A DNA stretch of 14,447 bases from an uncultured Actinomyces sp. (GTDB lineage Bacteria; Actinomycetota; Actinomycetes; Actinomycetales; Actinomycetaceae), in assembly GCA_900556405.1 (NCBI GenBank), contig USPB01000023.1, positions 1 through 14,447 on the forward strand, written 5' to 3'. This document shows, piece by piece, positions 1 to 7,781 of the stretch (within the stretch, counting starts at the first letter, position 1; each line of letters opens with the position of its first letter). Made by a program: the position numbers and the translations under genes. Below the pieces are notes generated by a model. That model did not search any database, was not told where the DNA came from, and saw only the letters and a program-made list of their open reading frames with translations.

Positions 1-1621
1 GATCGGCCTTAGCACGTGGAAGCTGTCCGGTGATACGACCCTGACTCATCGCGTAGATACGGTCGCAGATACCTAGGAGCTCGGGGAGCTCCGAGGAGAT
101 GACGAGGATCGCCTTGCCCGAATCGGCCAGCGAATCGATGATCTGGTAGATCTCGAGTTTCGCCCCGACGTCGATGCCGCGAGTGGGCTCATCGAGAATG
201 AGGACGTCAGGGTCAGTGAAGATCCACTTGGCGAGGACGACCTTCTGCTGGTTACCGCCCGACAACGAGCCGACGGGCGCGGCGAGCGAGGCCGTCTTGA
301 TGCGCAGCTCGCGTCGATAGCGTTCGGCCACCTCGCGTTCGGCTGAATCGTCGACAACGCCGTGCCTGGAGATCTTGCTCAGAGCGGCCGCCGCCGTGTT
401 GGTCCTGACGTCCGCGATGAGATTGAGGCCGAGGACCTTACGGTCCTCGCTGACGTAGGCCAGCCCGTGCCCCATCGCTTTGGCGACGGTGGAGGTCGAG
501 ATCTCCTCGCCGTCCTTGAGAACCGTGCCGGAGATATCGGTTCCGTAGGAGCGTCCGAACAGGCTCATGGCCAGCTCGGTGCGTCCGGCCCCCATGAGCC
601 CGGCCAGTCCCACGATCTCTCCGCGCCGCAGGGTCAGCCCCGCACCGTCGACGACTTTGCGGGAGACGTCGATGGGGTGGTGCACGCTCCAGTCGCAAAC
701 CCGGAGGATCTCCTCACCCACGGTGGAGACGTGGTCGGGGTAGCGGTTGCCCAGGGAGCGCCCGACCATGAGGCGGATGATCTCGTCCTCGCCGATCATG
801 CCCTGTCCGTGAAGAGGCGCGGTATCAATGGTCCGGCCGTCGCGGATGATGGTCGCGCGGTCGGCGGTGTGCGAGACCTCGCCGAGTTTGTGCGAGATCA
901 TGATCATGGAGATGCCGCGCTCGCGCAGACCGTCCAGCAGCCAGGCGCGCACGACCTTGGCGTTCGTGATGGTCTCGAGCGTCGTGAAGGTCTTGGAGGC
1001 CACGATCACGAGGGTCGTCTCGGGGTCCAGGTCCTTCGTGGTCTCACCCGCGTCGGTGGGGTCGATGTTGGAGATGAAGCGGCACTCCAGGCCCTCCTGC
1101 ACGTAGGGCTTGAGGGCCTCGTACGCCATGACGGGACCCAGGTCAGAGCCGCCGATACCAACGTTGACGACGGTCTTGACGGGCTTGCCGGTGATGCCCA
1201 CCCACTCGCCGGAGCGGACGCGGCGTGCGAAGGCGTAGATCTTCTCCAGCACCTCGTGCACGTCGGCGATCGCGTCCTGGCCGTCGACCGTCAGCGAGTC
1301 GGTCGCGGGGCGGCGCAGCGCGGTGTGCAGGACGGCGCGGTCCTCGGTGACGTTGATGTGCTCACCCGCGAACATGCGGTCGCGCAGCTCCAGGACGCCC
1401 GTCTGCTCGGCGAGGGCGAGGAGGTGGCCCACCAGCGTGGGGCACACGAGGTTCTTCGACAGGTCGACGTGCAGGTCGGCCGCGTCGAAGGTGAAGGTCT
1501 GGGTGCGGTTGGGGTCATCCGCGAAAAGCTTGCGCAGATCGGGTTCAAAGTTGTCGGCCAGCTGGTCGAGCGTGTCCCACGCGGGGGTCATCGTCGGGTC
1601 GATCACGGGGATATCACTCAT
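1..1621 (-). CDS. In-frame chimera: glucose-6-phosphate isomerase N-terminal half fused to sugar ABC transporter ATPase C-terminal part (partial, runs off left edge)
   Basis: The frame opens at ATG 1621 with an AGGAG about 6 nt upstream and stays open to the window edge (540 codons). Residues 1 to about 231 are glucose-6-phosphate isomerase: the SIS-domain motif NVGIGGSDLGP is at 153-163 and the sugar-phosphate loop SKTFTTLET at 209-217. From about residue 233 the protein becomes a monosaccharide ABC ATPase of the MglA/RbsA/GguA type. It has the H-loop ISHKLGEV of the first nucleotide-binding domain (His244), then a second domain with the degenerate Walker A GLMGAGRTE (341-349), signature LSGGNQQK (453-460) and Walker B LILDEP (474-479). 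The isomerase lacks its second half, including the GGR-type signature and the catalytic Glu. The ATPase lacks the first Walker A, signature and Walker B. Neither activity is expected from this product. A real deletion/fusion and an assembly join are both possible; the domain assignments themselves are secure. Confidence 0.85.
   Translation of the reverse strand, partial: MSDIPVIDPTMTPAWDTLDQLADNFEPDLRKLFADDPNRTQTFTFDAADLHVDLSKNLVCPTLVGHLLALAEQTGVLELRDRMFAGEHINVTEDRAVLHTALRRPATDSLTVDGQDAIADVHEVLEKIYAFARRVRSGEWVGITGKPVKTVVNVGIGGSDLGPVMAYEALKPYVQEGLECRFISNIDPTDAGETTKDLDPETTLVIVASKTFTTLETITNAKVVRAWLLDGLRERGISMIMISHKLGEVSHTADRATIIRDGRTIDTAPLHGQGMIGEDEIIRLMVGRSLGNRYPDHVSTVGEEILRVCDWSVHHPIDVSRKVVDGAGLTLRRGEIVGLAGLMGAGRTELAMSLFGRSYGTDISGTVLKDGEEISTSTVAKAMGHGLAYVSEDRKVLGLNLIADVRTNTAAAALSKISRHGVVDDSAEREVAERYRRELRIKTASLAAPVGSLSGGNQQKVVLAKWIFTDPDVLILDEPTRGIDVGAKLEIYQIIDSLADSGKAILVISSELPELLGICDRIYAMSQGRITGQLPRAKAD
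916..940 (-). other. Seam between pgi-like and ABC-ATPase-like sequence
   Basis: On the minus strand the isomerase-like stretch ends in AWLLDG (residues 226-231) and the ATPase-like stretch begins at RERGIS (233-238), just before the H-loop. The codons were read across this point and the frame is unbroken. Both families can carry a leucine-rich LLxxL segment here, so a short shared sequence may have guided the join. The exact breakpoint cannot be set without the parental sequences. Confidence 0.7.
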
Positions 1622-1708
1622 GGGGTCTCCTGACAGTAGAGATAGGTTCGCACTTTAGTTTAGCGGGGACTTGGCCCCTGGTCACCCCCGCTTGGCTCTC
1701 CTGACACG

Positions 1709-1751
1709 ACGAGGCCGTGGCCCGCGAGCGCTCACGGAACCACGGCCTCGT
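1709..1751 (-). terminator. Hairpin terminator of the phosphofructokinase gene
   Basis: Perfect 12-bp inverted repeat: ACGAGGCCGTGG (1709-1720) pairs with 1740-1751 around a 19-nt loop. It lies 22 nt past the pfk stop and ahead of the pgi-type start on the same strand. There is no clear U-run after the stem, as is common for hairpin terminators in high-GC actinobacteria. The CGAGGC base of the stem recurs in the hairpins behind ackA and behind the DUF3800 gene. Confidence 0.7.
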
Positions 1752-1773
1752 ACGCCGTGACAATTAAGCGGGG

Positions 1774-4029
1774 TCAGGCGACCGGATCGTCGATGGGGAT
1801 GGGCGTGGCCTCGATGCCCGGGTTCTGCAGCGACACGATGCGCTGGACAGGCACGAGGTCAAGCCACCACTGGTGGAACGGACGACGATTGACGAGGTCG
1901 AGGTCGTCGAACATGTTCTTCACCGGGCGCGCCTCCATCACGGCACCGACCTGGCCGATGTAGTAGGCGCCGCGGTCGCCGCGCTCGAACTGGTCCACCA
2001 GCTGCTCGAAAGCCCGTGCCACGAGGCGCGTGGCCAGCAGGCGGTCGTACGGCGAGGGCGAGCCGCCCTGCTGCATGTGGCCGAGGGCCTGGTGGCGCAC
2101 GTCGTAGATTCCTTCGGATTCGGCGTTGAACACGTCGGCCAGGAATTCGCGGTCGTAGTACTGGGACGCCGACTCGTTGAGGAGGGTCAGGAACAGGCGT
2201 CGGCCGGACTTGAAGGAGGCGACCATCCGCTTAGCGTCCGCGGCGATCTGCTCGAGGGAGGGGGACTCCTCGTTGATGTACATGTACTCCGCGCCGCTGG
2301 ACAGGGCGCTCATGAGGGTCAGGTAGCCGCAGCGGCGTCCCATCGTCTCGGCGATGAAGCAGCGCTTGGAGGCCGCCGCGCTCTCCTTGATACGGTCGAT
2401 CGCCCACGTCGCGTTGTTGATCGCCGTGTCTGTGCCGATCGCGAGCTCGCAGCCGGGCAGGTTGTTGTCGATCGAGGCGGGGATGAGCAGGATCGGGATC
2501 TGGAACGCCGGGTAGCGGTCCTTCTCCGAGGTGATCGCGTGGACTCCCAGGTAGGCGTTCATGCCGCCGATGACGAGGAGCGCGTCGATCTGGTTGCGCT
2601 CGATGGCGCGACCCAGCGCGTAGAACTGCTCGACCGGCGGGATGTCGCGCTTCGTGCCGAGCTCGGCGCCGCCCTTGAAAGCCCAGCCTTCCACGTCGGA
2701 CCAGCTCAGTTCACGCACGCGGTCATCGGCCAGGCCGCTCCACGAGCCCTCCACGCCGAGCATCGTCCAGCCGCGGGCGATACCCAGGCGCACGGCCACG
2801 CGGGCCGCCGTGTTCATGCCGGGGGCCAGGCCGCCCGCGTGCAGGATTGCGACGCGCTGGGACTCGCCCGTCGGCTCGGGGGTGAGCTGCGGGGGCGTGG
2901 ACATGATCTGGTTGATGCCCACCATCGAGGAGAAGGACGAGCCGCGCGAGGCCTGGGCAGCCGCGTAGTCGCCGGCCGCGATCAGGTCCTTGACCGCGCG
3001 CGTGTCGTGGACGGCCTTCATGAGGGGGACGCGCGTGATGCGGTTGCGGCGCACGCCCAGGATGACGGGTTCGTCCTCGGCCGTGGAGGCGAGGATCTCC
3101 TGGACGGCGGCGTAGCCCAGCAGCGTCGACATCCAACGGTCGTACGCCGAGGGAGTACCGCCACGCTGTACGTGACCGAGGATCGTCACGCGCGCATCCT
3201 CACCGGTGCGCTCCTGGATCGTGTCGGCGATCAGCTGGGTCGACAGCTCGTTACCATCACGGTCGTGCGCACCCTCTGCCACCAGGACGATGGACTCGCG
3301 ACGGCCGGCCTCGCGACCGAGGCGCAGGTGCTCAGCCAGGTCATCCTCCCAGCCCGGACCCGCGGGGTCTTCGGGCGTGAACACGTAGTCGGCGCCGCCC
3401 GCAACAGCCGCCATGAGGGGCAGGTAGCCGCAGTGGCGTCCCATGACCTCGACGACGAACGTGCGCTGGTGCGAGGCCGCCGTGCTGGTCAGCTGGTCGA
3501 TGGCGTCCAGGATGCGGTGCAGCGCAGTGTCCGCGCCGATCGTCATATCCGTGCCCACCATGTCGTTATCGATCGAGCCGACGAGGCCGACAATGATGAG
3601 GGCGGGGTGGGCGGCCGCGGTCTCGGCCGAGATGACGCCCTCAGCGGCCAGCTCGGCGACGTGCTGCGCCCACTCGCCGCGGAACTCGTTCGTACCCGAC
3701 AGGGAACCGTCACCACCGATCACCACGAGGTGATCGATGCCGTGCTCAAGCAGGTTCGCGGCCGCGCGGTGGCGACCCTCGTACGTGCGGAAGTCCGCGC
3801 TGCGGGCCGTGCCGATCACCGTGCCGCCCTCGGCGAGGATCGAGGAGACGTCCGACCACTCCATCTTCTTAATGGAATCGCCACCCGCGCAGGCTCCCTG
3901 CCAGCCTTCATAGATCGCGTAGGGCTGCGCGCCGCGCGCCAGCGCCGTACGCACAACCGCGCGAACAGCCGCGTTCATTCCCTGGGCGTCGCCGCCGGAC
4001 GTGAGGACACCGATACGAACTGTGCTCAT
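1774..4029 (-). CDS. pfkA: 6-phosphofructokinase, tandem-domain (eukaryote-like) type
   Basis: ATP-type phosphofructokinase of 751 aa, about twice the usual bacterial length of about 320 aa, made of two homologous PFK domains. The N-terminal half carries the catalytic motifs: GGDAQGMN (12-19), GTARS (73-77), the ATP-site GGDGS (105-109; the Gly after the Asp favours ATP over pyrophosphate), SIDNDMVGTD (152-161, catalytic Asp154) and MGRHCGYLP. The C-terminal half keeps the fold motifs (GGLAPGMN, MGRRCGYLT), but GGDGS has become GGMNA and IDND has become IDNN, so it is probably a regulatory rather than catalytic domain. This resembles eukaryotic PFK-1, where the C-half became allosteric. It makes fructose-1,6-bisphosphate, committing carbon to glycolysis. 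It lies upstream of the pgi-type start on the same strand but is separated from it by a terminator. The ATG at 4029 is the natural start, since the conserved N-terminal beta strand follows at once. Confidence 0.92.
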   Translation of the reverse strand: MSTVRIGVLTSGGDAQGMNAAVRAVVRTALARGAQPYAIYEGWQGACAGGDSIKKMEWSDVSSILAEGGTVIGTARSADFRTYEGRHRAAANLLEHGIDHLVVIGGDGSLSGTNEFRGEWAQHVAELAAEGVISAETAAAHPALIIVGLVGSIDNDMVGTDMTIGADTALHRILDAIDQLTSTAASHQRTFVVEVMGRHCGYLPLMAAVAGGADYVFTPEDPAGPGWEDDLAEHLRLGREAGRRESIVLVAEGAHDRDGNELSTQLIADTIQERTGEDARVTILGHVQRGGTPSAYDRWMSTLLGYAAVQEILASTAEDEPVILGVRRNRITRVPLMKAVHDTRAVKDLIAAGDYAAAQASRGSSFSSMVGINQIMSTPPQLTPEPTGESQRVAILHAGGLAPGMNTAARVAVRLGIARGWTMLGVEGSWSGLADDRVRELSWSDVEGWAFKGGAELGTKRDIPPVEQFYALGRAIERNQIDALLVIGGMNAYLGVHAITSEKDRYPAFQIPILLIPASIDNNLPGCELAIGTDTAINNATWAIDRIKESAAASKRCFIAETMGRRCGYLTLMSALSSGAEYMYINEESPSLEQIAADAKRMVASFKSGRRLFLTLLNESASQYYDREFLADVFNAESEGIYDVRHQALGHMQQGGSPSPYDRLLATRLVARAFEQLVDQFERGDRGAYYIGQVGAVMEARPVKNMFDDLDLVNRRPFHQWWLDLVPVQRIVSLQNPGIEATPIPIDDPVA

Positions 4030-4055
4030 TTTTCTGCCATCTTTCGTTGACGGAG

Positions 4056-4071
4056 CGGGCTGCGAAGCCCG
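4056..4071 (-). promoter_or_regulatory. Small hairpin in the phosphofructokinase leader
   Basis: CGGGCT (4056-4061) pairs with AGCCCG (4066-4071) across a 4-nt loop, in the untranslated leader 27 nt upstream of the pfk ATG. It may stabilise the mRNA or tune translation. No known riboswitch is recognised. Confidence 0.35.
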
Positions 4072-4089
4072 GTGTGCCTATCGTGTCCC

Positions 4090-4095
4090 ATTCTA
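4090..4095 (-). promoter_or_regulatory. Likely -10 element for phosphofructokinase
   Basis: TAGAAT on the minus strand (4095 down to 4090) matches the TANNNT pattern and sits about 60 nt ahead of the ATG. No convincing -35 hexamer is seen at the expected distance, so this is tentative. Confidence 0.35.
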
Positions 4096-4151
4096 CGTGA
4101 CCTGCGCCTCCACCACTAGGGCCTAACTCCCATTTACCCAGGAAACGACAA

Positions 4152-4183
4152 GCGCGCGCCCGCCGAAAACGGCGGGCGCGCGC
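4152..4183 (-). terminator. Strong terminator hairpin of the symporter gene
   Basis: A 14-bp perfect GC stem (4152-4165 with 4170-4183) closed by a 4-nt AAAA loop (TTTT on the transcript strand) starts 18 nt after the symporter stop. It is followed on the minus strand by a T-containing stretch (TTGTCGTTT). It separates the symporter from pfk. Confidence 0.8.
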
Positions 4184-4201
4184 GAGCACAATCACAACAA
4201 A

Positions 4202-5533
4202 CTAGGCGACCGTTTCGCTGCTGTTGCGTGCAGCCGACTCCGCCAGCTCCTCGGGGCTCACAACACCCTCGACGGACACGCGGTCCAGGTAGGCCATGCC
4301 GTCAAACGCCAACTCGCGAGCGTTCTCCGGGTCGCCCTCGTTGCCGATCGAACCGTGGGCCATACGATCCACGATCAGCGCGATCGCACCATCGCCCGTC
4401 ACGTTCGTGGCGGTACCGAAGGAGTCCAGCGCAATGTAGGTGGCGATCATCAGCGCGACCTGCGCGTCGTTGAAGCCCAGCATCGAGCTCAGCAGGCCCG
4501 TGGCCGCCATGATGGCGCCGCCGGGGACGCCGGGGGCCGCGACCATCGTGATGCCCAGCATGAAGATGAAGCCCACCCACTGCAGGGAGGAAACGCTCAG
4601 GCCCTGCGTCAGCACAATGGCGAACGCGAACGAGAAGATCTTCGAGGTCGAGCCAGCCAGGTGGATCGTCGCACACAGCGGAATCGTGAAGGACGCGACC
4701 GCGTCGGACACGCCGTTCTTCTTCGTCTGACGCAGCGTCACCGGGATGGTGGCCGCCGACGACGACGTACCCAGAGCCGTCAGGTAAGCCGGCATCATCG
4801 TCACCAGCGCCTTGAAGGGGTTGCGACGCGCGACGAGACCCGCGAAGCAGAACTGGGTCAGCAGAATGACGACCTCGAGGACCAGAACCACGACGACGAC
4901 GCGCAGCAGCGTACGAATAACCGAGGCGGCTTCGCCCGTGTAGGTCAGGTTCAGGAAAATACCGAAGATGTGCAGCGGCAGCAGCGGAATAATAATCGTC
5001 TCAATGAGGCGCGTGATGATGGCACGGAACTCGATGAAGCCCTTACGCAGCACTCCGCGCGGCACCATCGACAGGCCCAGACCCACCACGAAGGACAGGA
5101 GCAGCGCCGTCATCACCTGTAGCGGCGCAGGCATCTCGATCGTGAAGTAGGACTCCAGGGCACTGCCCGGCTCGGCAACATCAGCCAGCTGGGTGGACGC
5201 CAGGAGGCGCGGGAACAGGGACGCGCACACCAGGTAGGTCAGGAAGCCCGAGAACAGCGTCGACGCGTAGGCGATCGCCGTCGTAATACCCAGCCACTTA
5301 CCCGCGCCGCGGCCCAGATCCGCGATCGCGGGGGTCACGAGGCCGATAATGATCAGCGGGATCGAGAAGGACAGGAACTGGCTGAAAATAGCCGAGAAGG
5401 TCGCAAAGATACGGCCAATCTCAACGGGAACCAGGTGGTTATCGCCGATACGGACGGATCCGAGGACGGTCGCGAGGACGATCGCAGCGATCACCCACAC
5501 GAGGATTCCGGATTTACGCAGGAACGCGCGCAT
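4202..5533 (-). CDS. Dicarboxylate/amino acid:cation symporter (DAACS/glutamate transporter family)
   Basis: Polytopic membrane protein of 443 aa that should import a dicarboxylate or amino acid with Na+ or H+. The serine-rich tip of the first re-entrant hairpin (GTSSSAATIPVT, about 255-266), the second hairpin VAAPGVPGGAIMA (about 331-343) and the NVTGD motif of the last helix (about 377-381) identify the family. The widespread NMDGT motif of helix 7 is replaced by HLAGS (about 291-295), so this is not a typical GltP/DctA, and substrate and coupling ion cannot be named. I place the start at ATG 5533. An in-frame GTG at 5542 overlaps the Shine-Dalgarno AAGGTGAG, which is well spaced for the ATG. 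It is transcribed alone, with a strong terminator behind it. The hydrophilic C-terminus (about 50 aa) is rich in acidic residues. Confidence 0.88.
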   Translation of the reverse strand: MRAFLRKSGILVWVIAAIVLATVLGSVRIGDNHLVPVEIGRIFATFSAIFSQFLSFSIPLIIIGLVTPAIADLGRGAGKWLGITTAIAYASTLFSGFLTYLVCASLFPRLLASTQLADVAEPGSALESYFTIEMPAPLQVMTALLLSFVVGLGLSMVPRGVLRKGFIEFRAIITRLIETIIIPLLPLHIFGIFLNLTYTGEAASVIRTLLRVVVVVLVLEVVILLTQFCFAGLVARRNPFKALVTMMPAYLTALGTSSSAATIPVTLRQTKKNGVSDAVASFTIPLCATIHLAGSTSKIFSFAFAIVLTQGLSVSSLQWVGFIFMLGITMVAAPGVPGGAIMAATGLLSSMLGFNDAQVALMIATYIALDSFGTATNVTGDGAIALIVDRMAHGSIGNEGDPENARELAFDGMAYLDRVSVEGVVSPEELAESAARNSSETVA

Positions 5534-5638
5534 GTCTCTCACCTTGAAATTAGGGATGATGGGTCACGCCTAGCATGCCCGAACTTTACGCATTCTTGAA
5601 GCGGTAGCCAGGATACGGGATAGATGCGGCGCAAATCA

Positions 5639-5659
5639 CGTGGCCGACAGAGCGCCACG
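5639..5659 (-). terminator. Weak hairpin downstream of the DUF3017 gene
   Basis: CGTGGC (5639-5644) pairs with GCCACG (5654-5659) 42 nt past the stop of the small membrane-protein gene. Six base pairs and no U-run make it a weak terminator candidate. The remaining 5534-5700 spacer should also hold the symporter promoter, but I see no convincing -35/-10 pair. Confidence 0.3.
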
Positions 5660-5700
5660 ACGAGGGCATCCACCCCTCGCGCGGGCCACACTCCGCGGAT

Positions 5701-5970
5701 TTAACGCACCGCGAGCGTCGACACGTACGGCGCAAACCACCAAATAATCGCGGCGAGAATCACGTACACCGCGACATCCATAAGACGCGCGCGCGACGCA
5801 AACCACGGGCGCCCCGGCGTCCACAGGCGCAGCGCCCCCATCCCGACGAGCACAGCGACCATCAGCATGACTGCACGGTGACGGTGATCCGTCACGGCCA
5901 GCGCTATCACGCCGAGCACCCCCACCGCACTGAGGGCAGCCCCAAGCCACGCACCCACTCGTGCGCGCAT
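5701..5970 (-). CDS. DUF3017-like small membrane protein
   Basis: An 89-aa protein with three hydrophobic helices (about residues 5-25, 30-46 and 65-85). Short Arg/Trp-rich loops lie between them (RLWTPGRPWFASRARLMD). Its length, the helix pattern and the RARLMDV segment before the last helix fit DUF3017, a family of unknown function common in actinobacteria, often near folD. No folD is visible here. ATG 5970 is chosen because GAGGAGA lies about 6 nt upstream. Longer in-frame readings extend through proline/arginine-rich low-complexity sequence and lack such a site. It is on the same strand as the symporter but 167 nt away, so co-transcription is uncertain. It diverges from pta. Confidence 0.65.
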   Translation of the reverse strand: MRARVGAWLGAALSAVGVLGVIALAVTDHRHRAVMLMVAVLVGMGALRLWTPGRPWFASRARLMDVAVYVILAAIIWWFAPYVSTLAVR

Positions 5971-6096
5971 GGTCTTCTCCTCGTCATTCACGCCCCCTAC
6001 CCTAGCGCACGAGTGCACCCGACCATACGACCGCTCACATCGCTGTGCACACCAGCCCCGGCCTCGTCCACGCACACAACCAGCCCCCGCCTCGTC

Positions 6097-6120
6097 CGAG
6101 CAAAGGAACGAGCAAAGGAA
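6097..6120 (+). repeat. Tandem 12-bp repeat upstream of pta
   Basis: CGAGCAAAGGAA occurs twice back to back (6097-6108 and 6109-6120), just upstream of the putative pta promoter in the 236-bp gap between divergent genes. It could be a paired activator site; the regulator is unknown. Confidence 0.6.
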
Positions 6121-6126
6121 TAGGAC

Positions 6127-6170
6127 TCTCAGGGCGCGCGGGTTTAGTATTAGTCCAAAGGTCCCTGAGA
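6127..6170 (+). promoter_or_regulatory. Putative pta promoter with flanking inverted repeat
   Basis: TCTCAGGG (6127-6134) and CCCTGAGA (6163-6170) form an 8-bp inverted repeat that brackets a TAGTAT -10-like hexamer (6145-6150). The geometry suggests an operator around the -10 region of the pta-ackA promoter. No good -35 is visible, so the promoter call is tentative. Confidence 0.45.
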
Positions 6171-6206
6171 CCAGCAGCATATTTCTCGCATCAAAGGAGC
6201 ATTCGA

Positions 6207-7685
6207 GTGTCCCGCTTTATTGTCGTTGCCCCCGGTTCGTCGGAGGCCGCCGCCCTCGCCACTGACGAGCTGGCCCGCGTTCTCGGCGTCACCACGGTCG
6301 ACGCCCTGGCCGGCACGACGGCCACCGACGCCGCCCTGCGTCCCGCCTCCGCCCTGCCCGCCGTGGTCGAAGCCGTGCGCGCCGCCGGCGACGACGCGCT
6401 CATTTCCCCCGCCCGTGAGGCCTCGAACCGCGCCTTCGACCACGTCGCCTGGAACCTGAACCTCGCCGCCGCCACGCGCGCCGGCGTCGTCCTCGCCTTC
6501 GATGCCGAGGGCGCCAGCGCCGAACTCCTCGCCGAAGAGATCGCCGCCGCCCGCCTGCGCGCCGAGGCCGCCGCCGCTTCCGTCGTCGCCGTCGTCCTGA
6601 CCGGTGGCGCCCCCACGCTCGAGGCCGACGTCCCCGTTCTCACCCTGCCCCTCGGCGAGGACGCCGCAGCCACCCTGCGCGAGGCCCCCACCCCCACCGC
6701 CGTCACGCCGCTCGCCTTCCAGGCCGACCTCATCGAGCGCGCCCGCGCAAACCGCAAGCGCATCGTCCTGCCCGAGCCCGACGACGACCGCGTCCTGCAG
6801 GCCGCCGCCCAGGTCCTCGCCGCCGGCATCGCCGACATCACCTTCGTGGGCGACGCCGACTACGTCGCCAAGCGCGCCGACGAACTCGGCCTCGACCTGA
6901 GCGCCGCCCAGGTCGTCTCCGTGAGCGACCCTGCATACCTCGAGCGCTACGCCGAAGAATTCGCACGCCTGCGTGCCAAGAAGGGCGTCACCCTTGAACA
7001 GGCCCGCGAAAAGGTCACCGACGTGTCCTACTTCGGCACCATGATGGTCCACATGGGCGACGCCGACGGCATGGTCTCGGGCGCCGCCCACACGACCGCG
7101 CACACGATCGTCCCCTCCTTCCAGATCATCAAGACCGCCCCCGGCGTCTCCGTCGTCTCCTCCATCTTCCTCATGGCGATGAAGGACCGCGTGTGGGCAT
7201 TCGGCGACTGCGCCGTCAACCCCAACCCCACGCCCGAACAGCTCGCCGACATCGCCGTGACCTCCGCGCGCACCGCCGCCCAGTTCGGCGTCACCCCGCG
7301 CGTCGCAATGCTCTCCTACTCCACCGGCACCTCCGGATCCGGCCCCGACGTTGACGCCGTCGTCGAAGCCACCCGCATCGCCCGCGAGAAGGCCCCCGAA
7401 CTGGCCATCGAAGGCCCCATCCAGTTCGACGCAGCCGTCGACGCGGCCGTCGCCTCCAAGAAGCTGCCCGGCTCCGACGTCGCCGGCAAGGCCACCGTCT
7501 TCGTCTTCCCCTCGCTGGAAGCCGGAAACATCGGCTACAAGGCGGTCCAGCGCTCCTCCGGCGCGCTCGCCGTCGGCCCGGTCCTGCAGGGCCTCAACAA
7601 GCCCGTCAACGACCTGTCGCGCGGCGCCCTCGTCGAAGACATCGTCAACACCGTCGCCCTGACCGCCGTCCAGGCCCAGGGCTGA
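6207..7685 (+). CDS. pta: Phosphate acetyltransferase
   Basis: Interconverts acetyl-CoA plus phosphate with acetyl-phosphate plus CoA; with AckA it forms the overflow route to acetate. The protein has 492 aa from GTG 6207, which is preceded by AAAGGAG about 7 nt upstream. Residues about 168-492 form the PTA/PTB catalytic domain, with motifs MGDADGMVSGA, SYSTGTSGSGPD and the C-terminal GPVLQGLNKPVNDLSRG. The first 165 residues are an Ala-rich remnant of the N-terminal domain found in long (about 700 aa) Pta enzymes. They keep the REASNRAFDHVAWNLNLA segment, but the P-loop position reads APGSSEAAA instead of GxxxxGKS, and the DRTGG region is missing. This is a form intermediate between short and long Pta enzymes. 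ackA follows after 96 nt. Confidence 0.95.
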   Translation: MSRFIVVAPGSSEAAALATDELARVLGVTTVDALAGTTATDAALRPASALPAVVEAVRAAGDDALISPAREASNRAFDHVAWNLNLAAATRAGVVLAFDAEGASAELLAEEIAAARLRAEAAAASVVAVVLTGGAPTLEADVPVLTLPLGEDAAATLREAPTPTAVTPLAFQADLIERARANRKRIVLPEPDDDRVLQAAAQVLAAGIADITFVGDADYVAKRADELGLDLSAAQVVSVSDPAYLERYAEEFARLRAKKGVTLEQAREKVTDVSYFGTMMVHMGDADGMVSGAAHTTAHTIVPSFQIIKTAPGVSVVSSIFLMAMKDRVWAFGDCAVNPNPTPEQLADIAVTSARTAAQFGVTPRVAMLSYSTGTSGSGPDVDAVVEATRIAREKAPELAIEGPIQFDAAVDAAVASKKLPGSDVAGKATVFVFPSLEAGNIGYKAVQRSSGALAVGPVLQGLNKPVNDLSRGALVEDIVNTVALTAVQAQG

Positions 7686-7691
7686 ACGGGA

Positions 7692-7743
7692 ACGAGCCCC
7701 CGGGGTCCGGTTACCATTAGACGTAAACGGGCCCCGGCCTCGT
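7692..7743 (+). terminator. Hairpin between pta and ackA (partial terminator or processing site)
   Basis: ACGAG (7692-7696) pairs with CTCGT (7739-7743). Inside it, a 10-bp stem 7700-7709 / 7728-7737 with one G-U pair surrounds an 18-nt loop. There is no U-run. Because pta and ackA are normally co-expressed, it more likely adjusts the ratio of the two messages than ends transcription fully. The loop contains TACCAT (7712-7717), which could serve as a -10 for ackA, but no -35 supports this. Confidence 0.55.
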
Positions 7744-7781
7744 CCTTCATCCCCCAACCCCACAACACGAAAGGCGAACGC

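Noticed and set aside
362..1633. Plus-strand open frame of 423 codons across the chimera
   Set aside because: It mirrors the minus-strand chimeric gene and shows no recognisable domain.
1873..4050. Long open frame (725 codons) on the plus strand opposite phosphofructokinase
   Set aside because: Low-complexity Arg/Ala/Val composition and complete overlap with a gene of clear function mark it as a shadow frame.
5534..5542. GTG 5542 as start of the symporter
   Set aside because: It lies inside the Shine-Dalgarno AAGGTGAG that is correctly spaced for ATG 5533.
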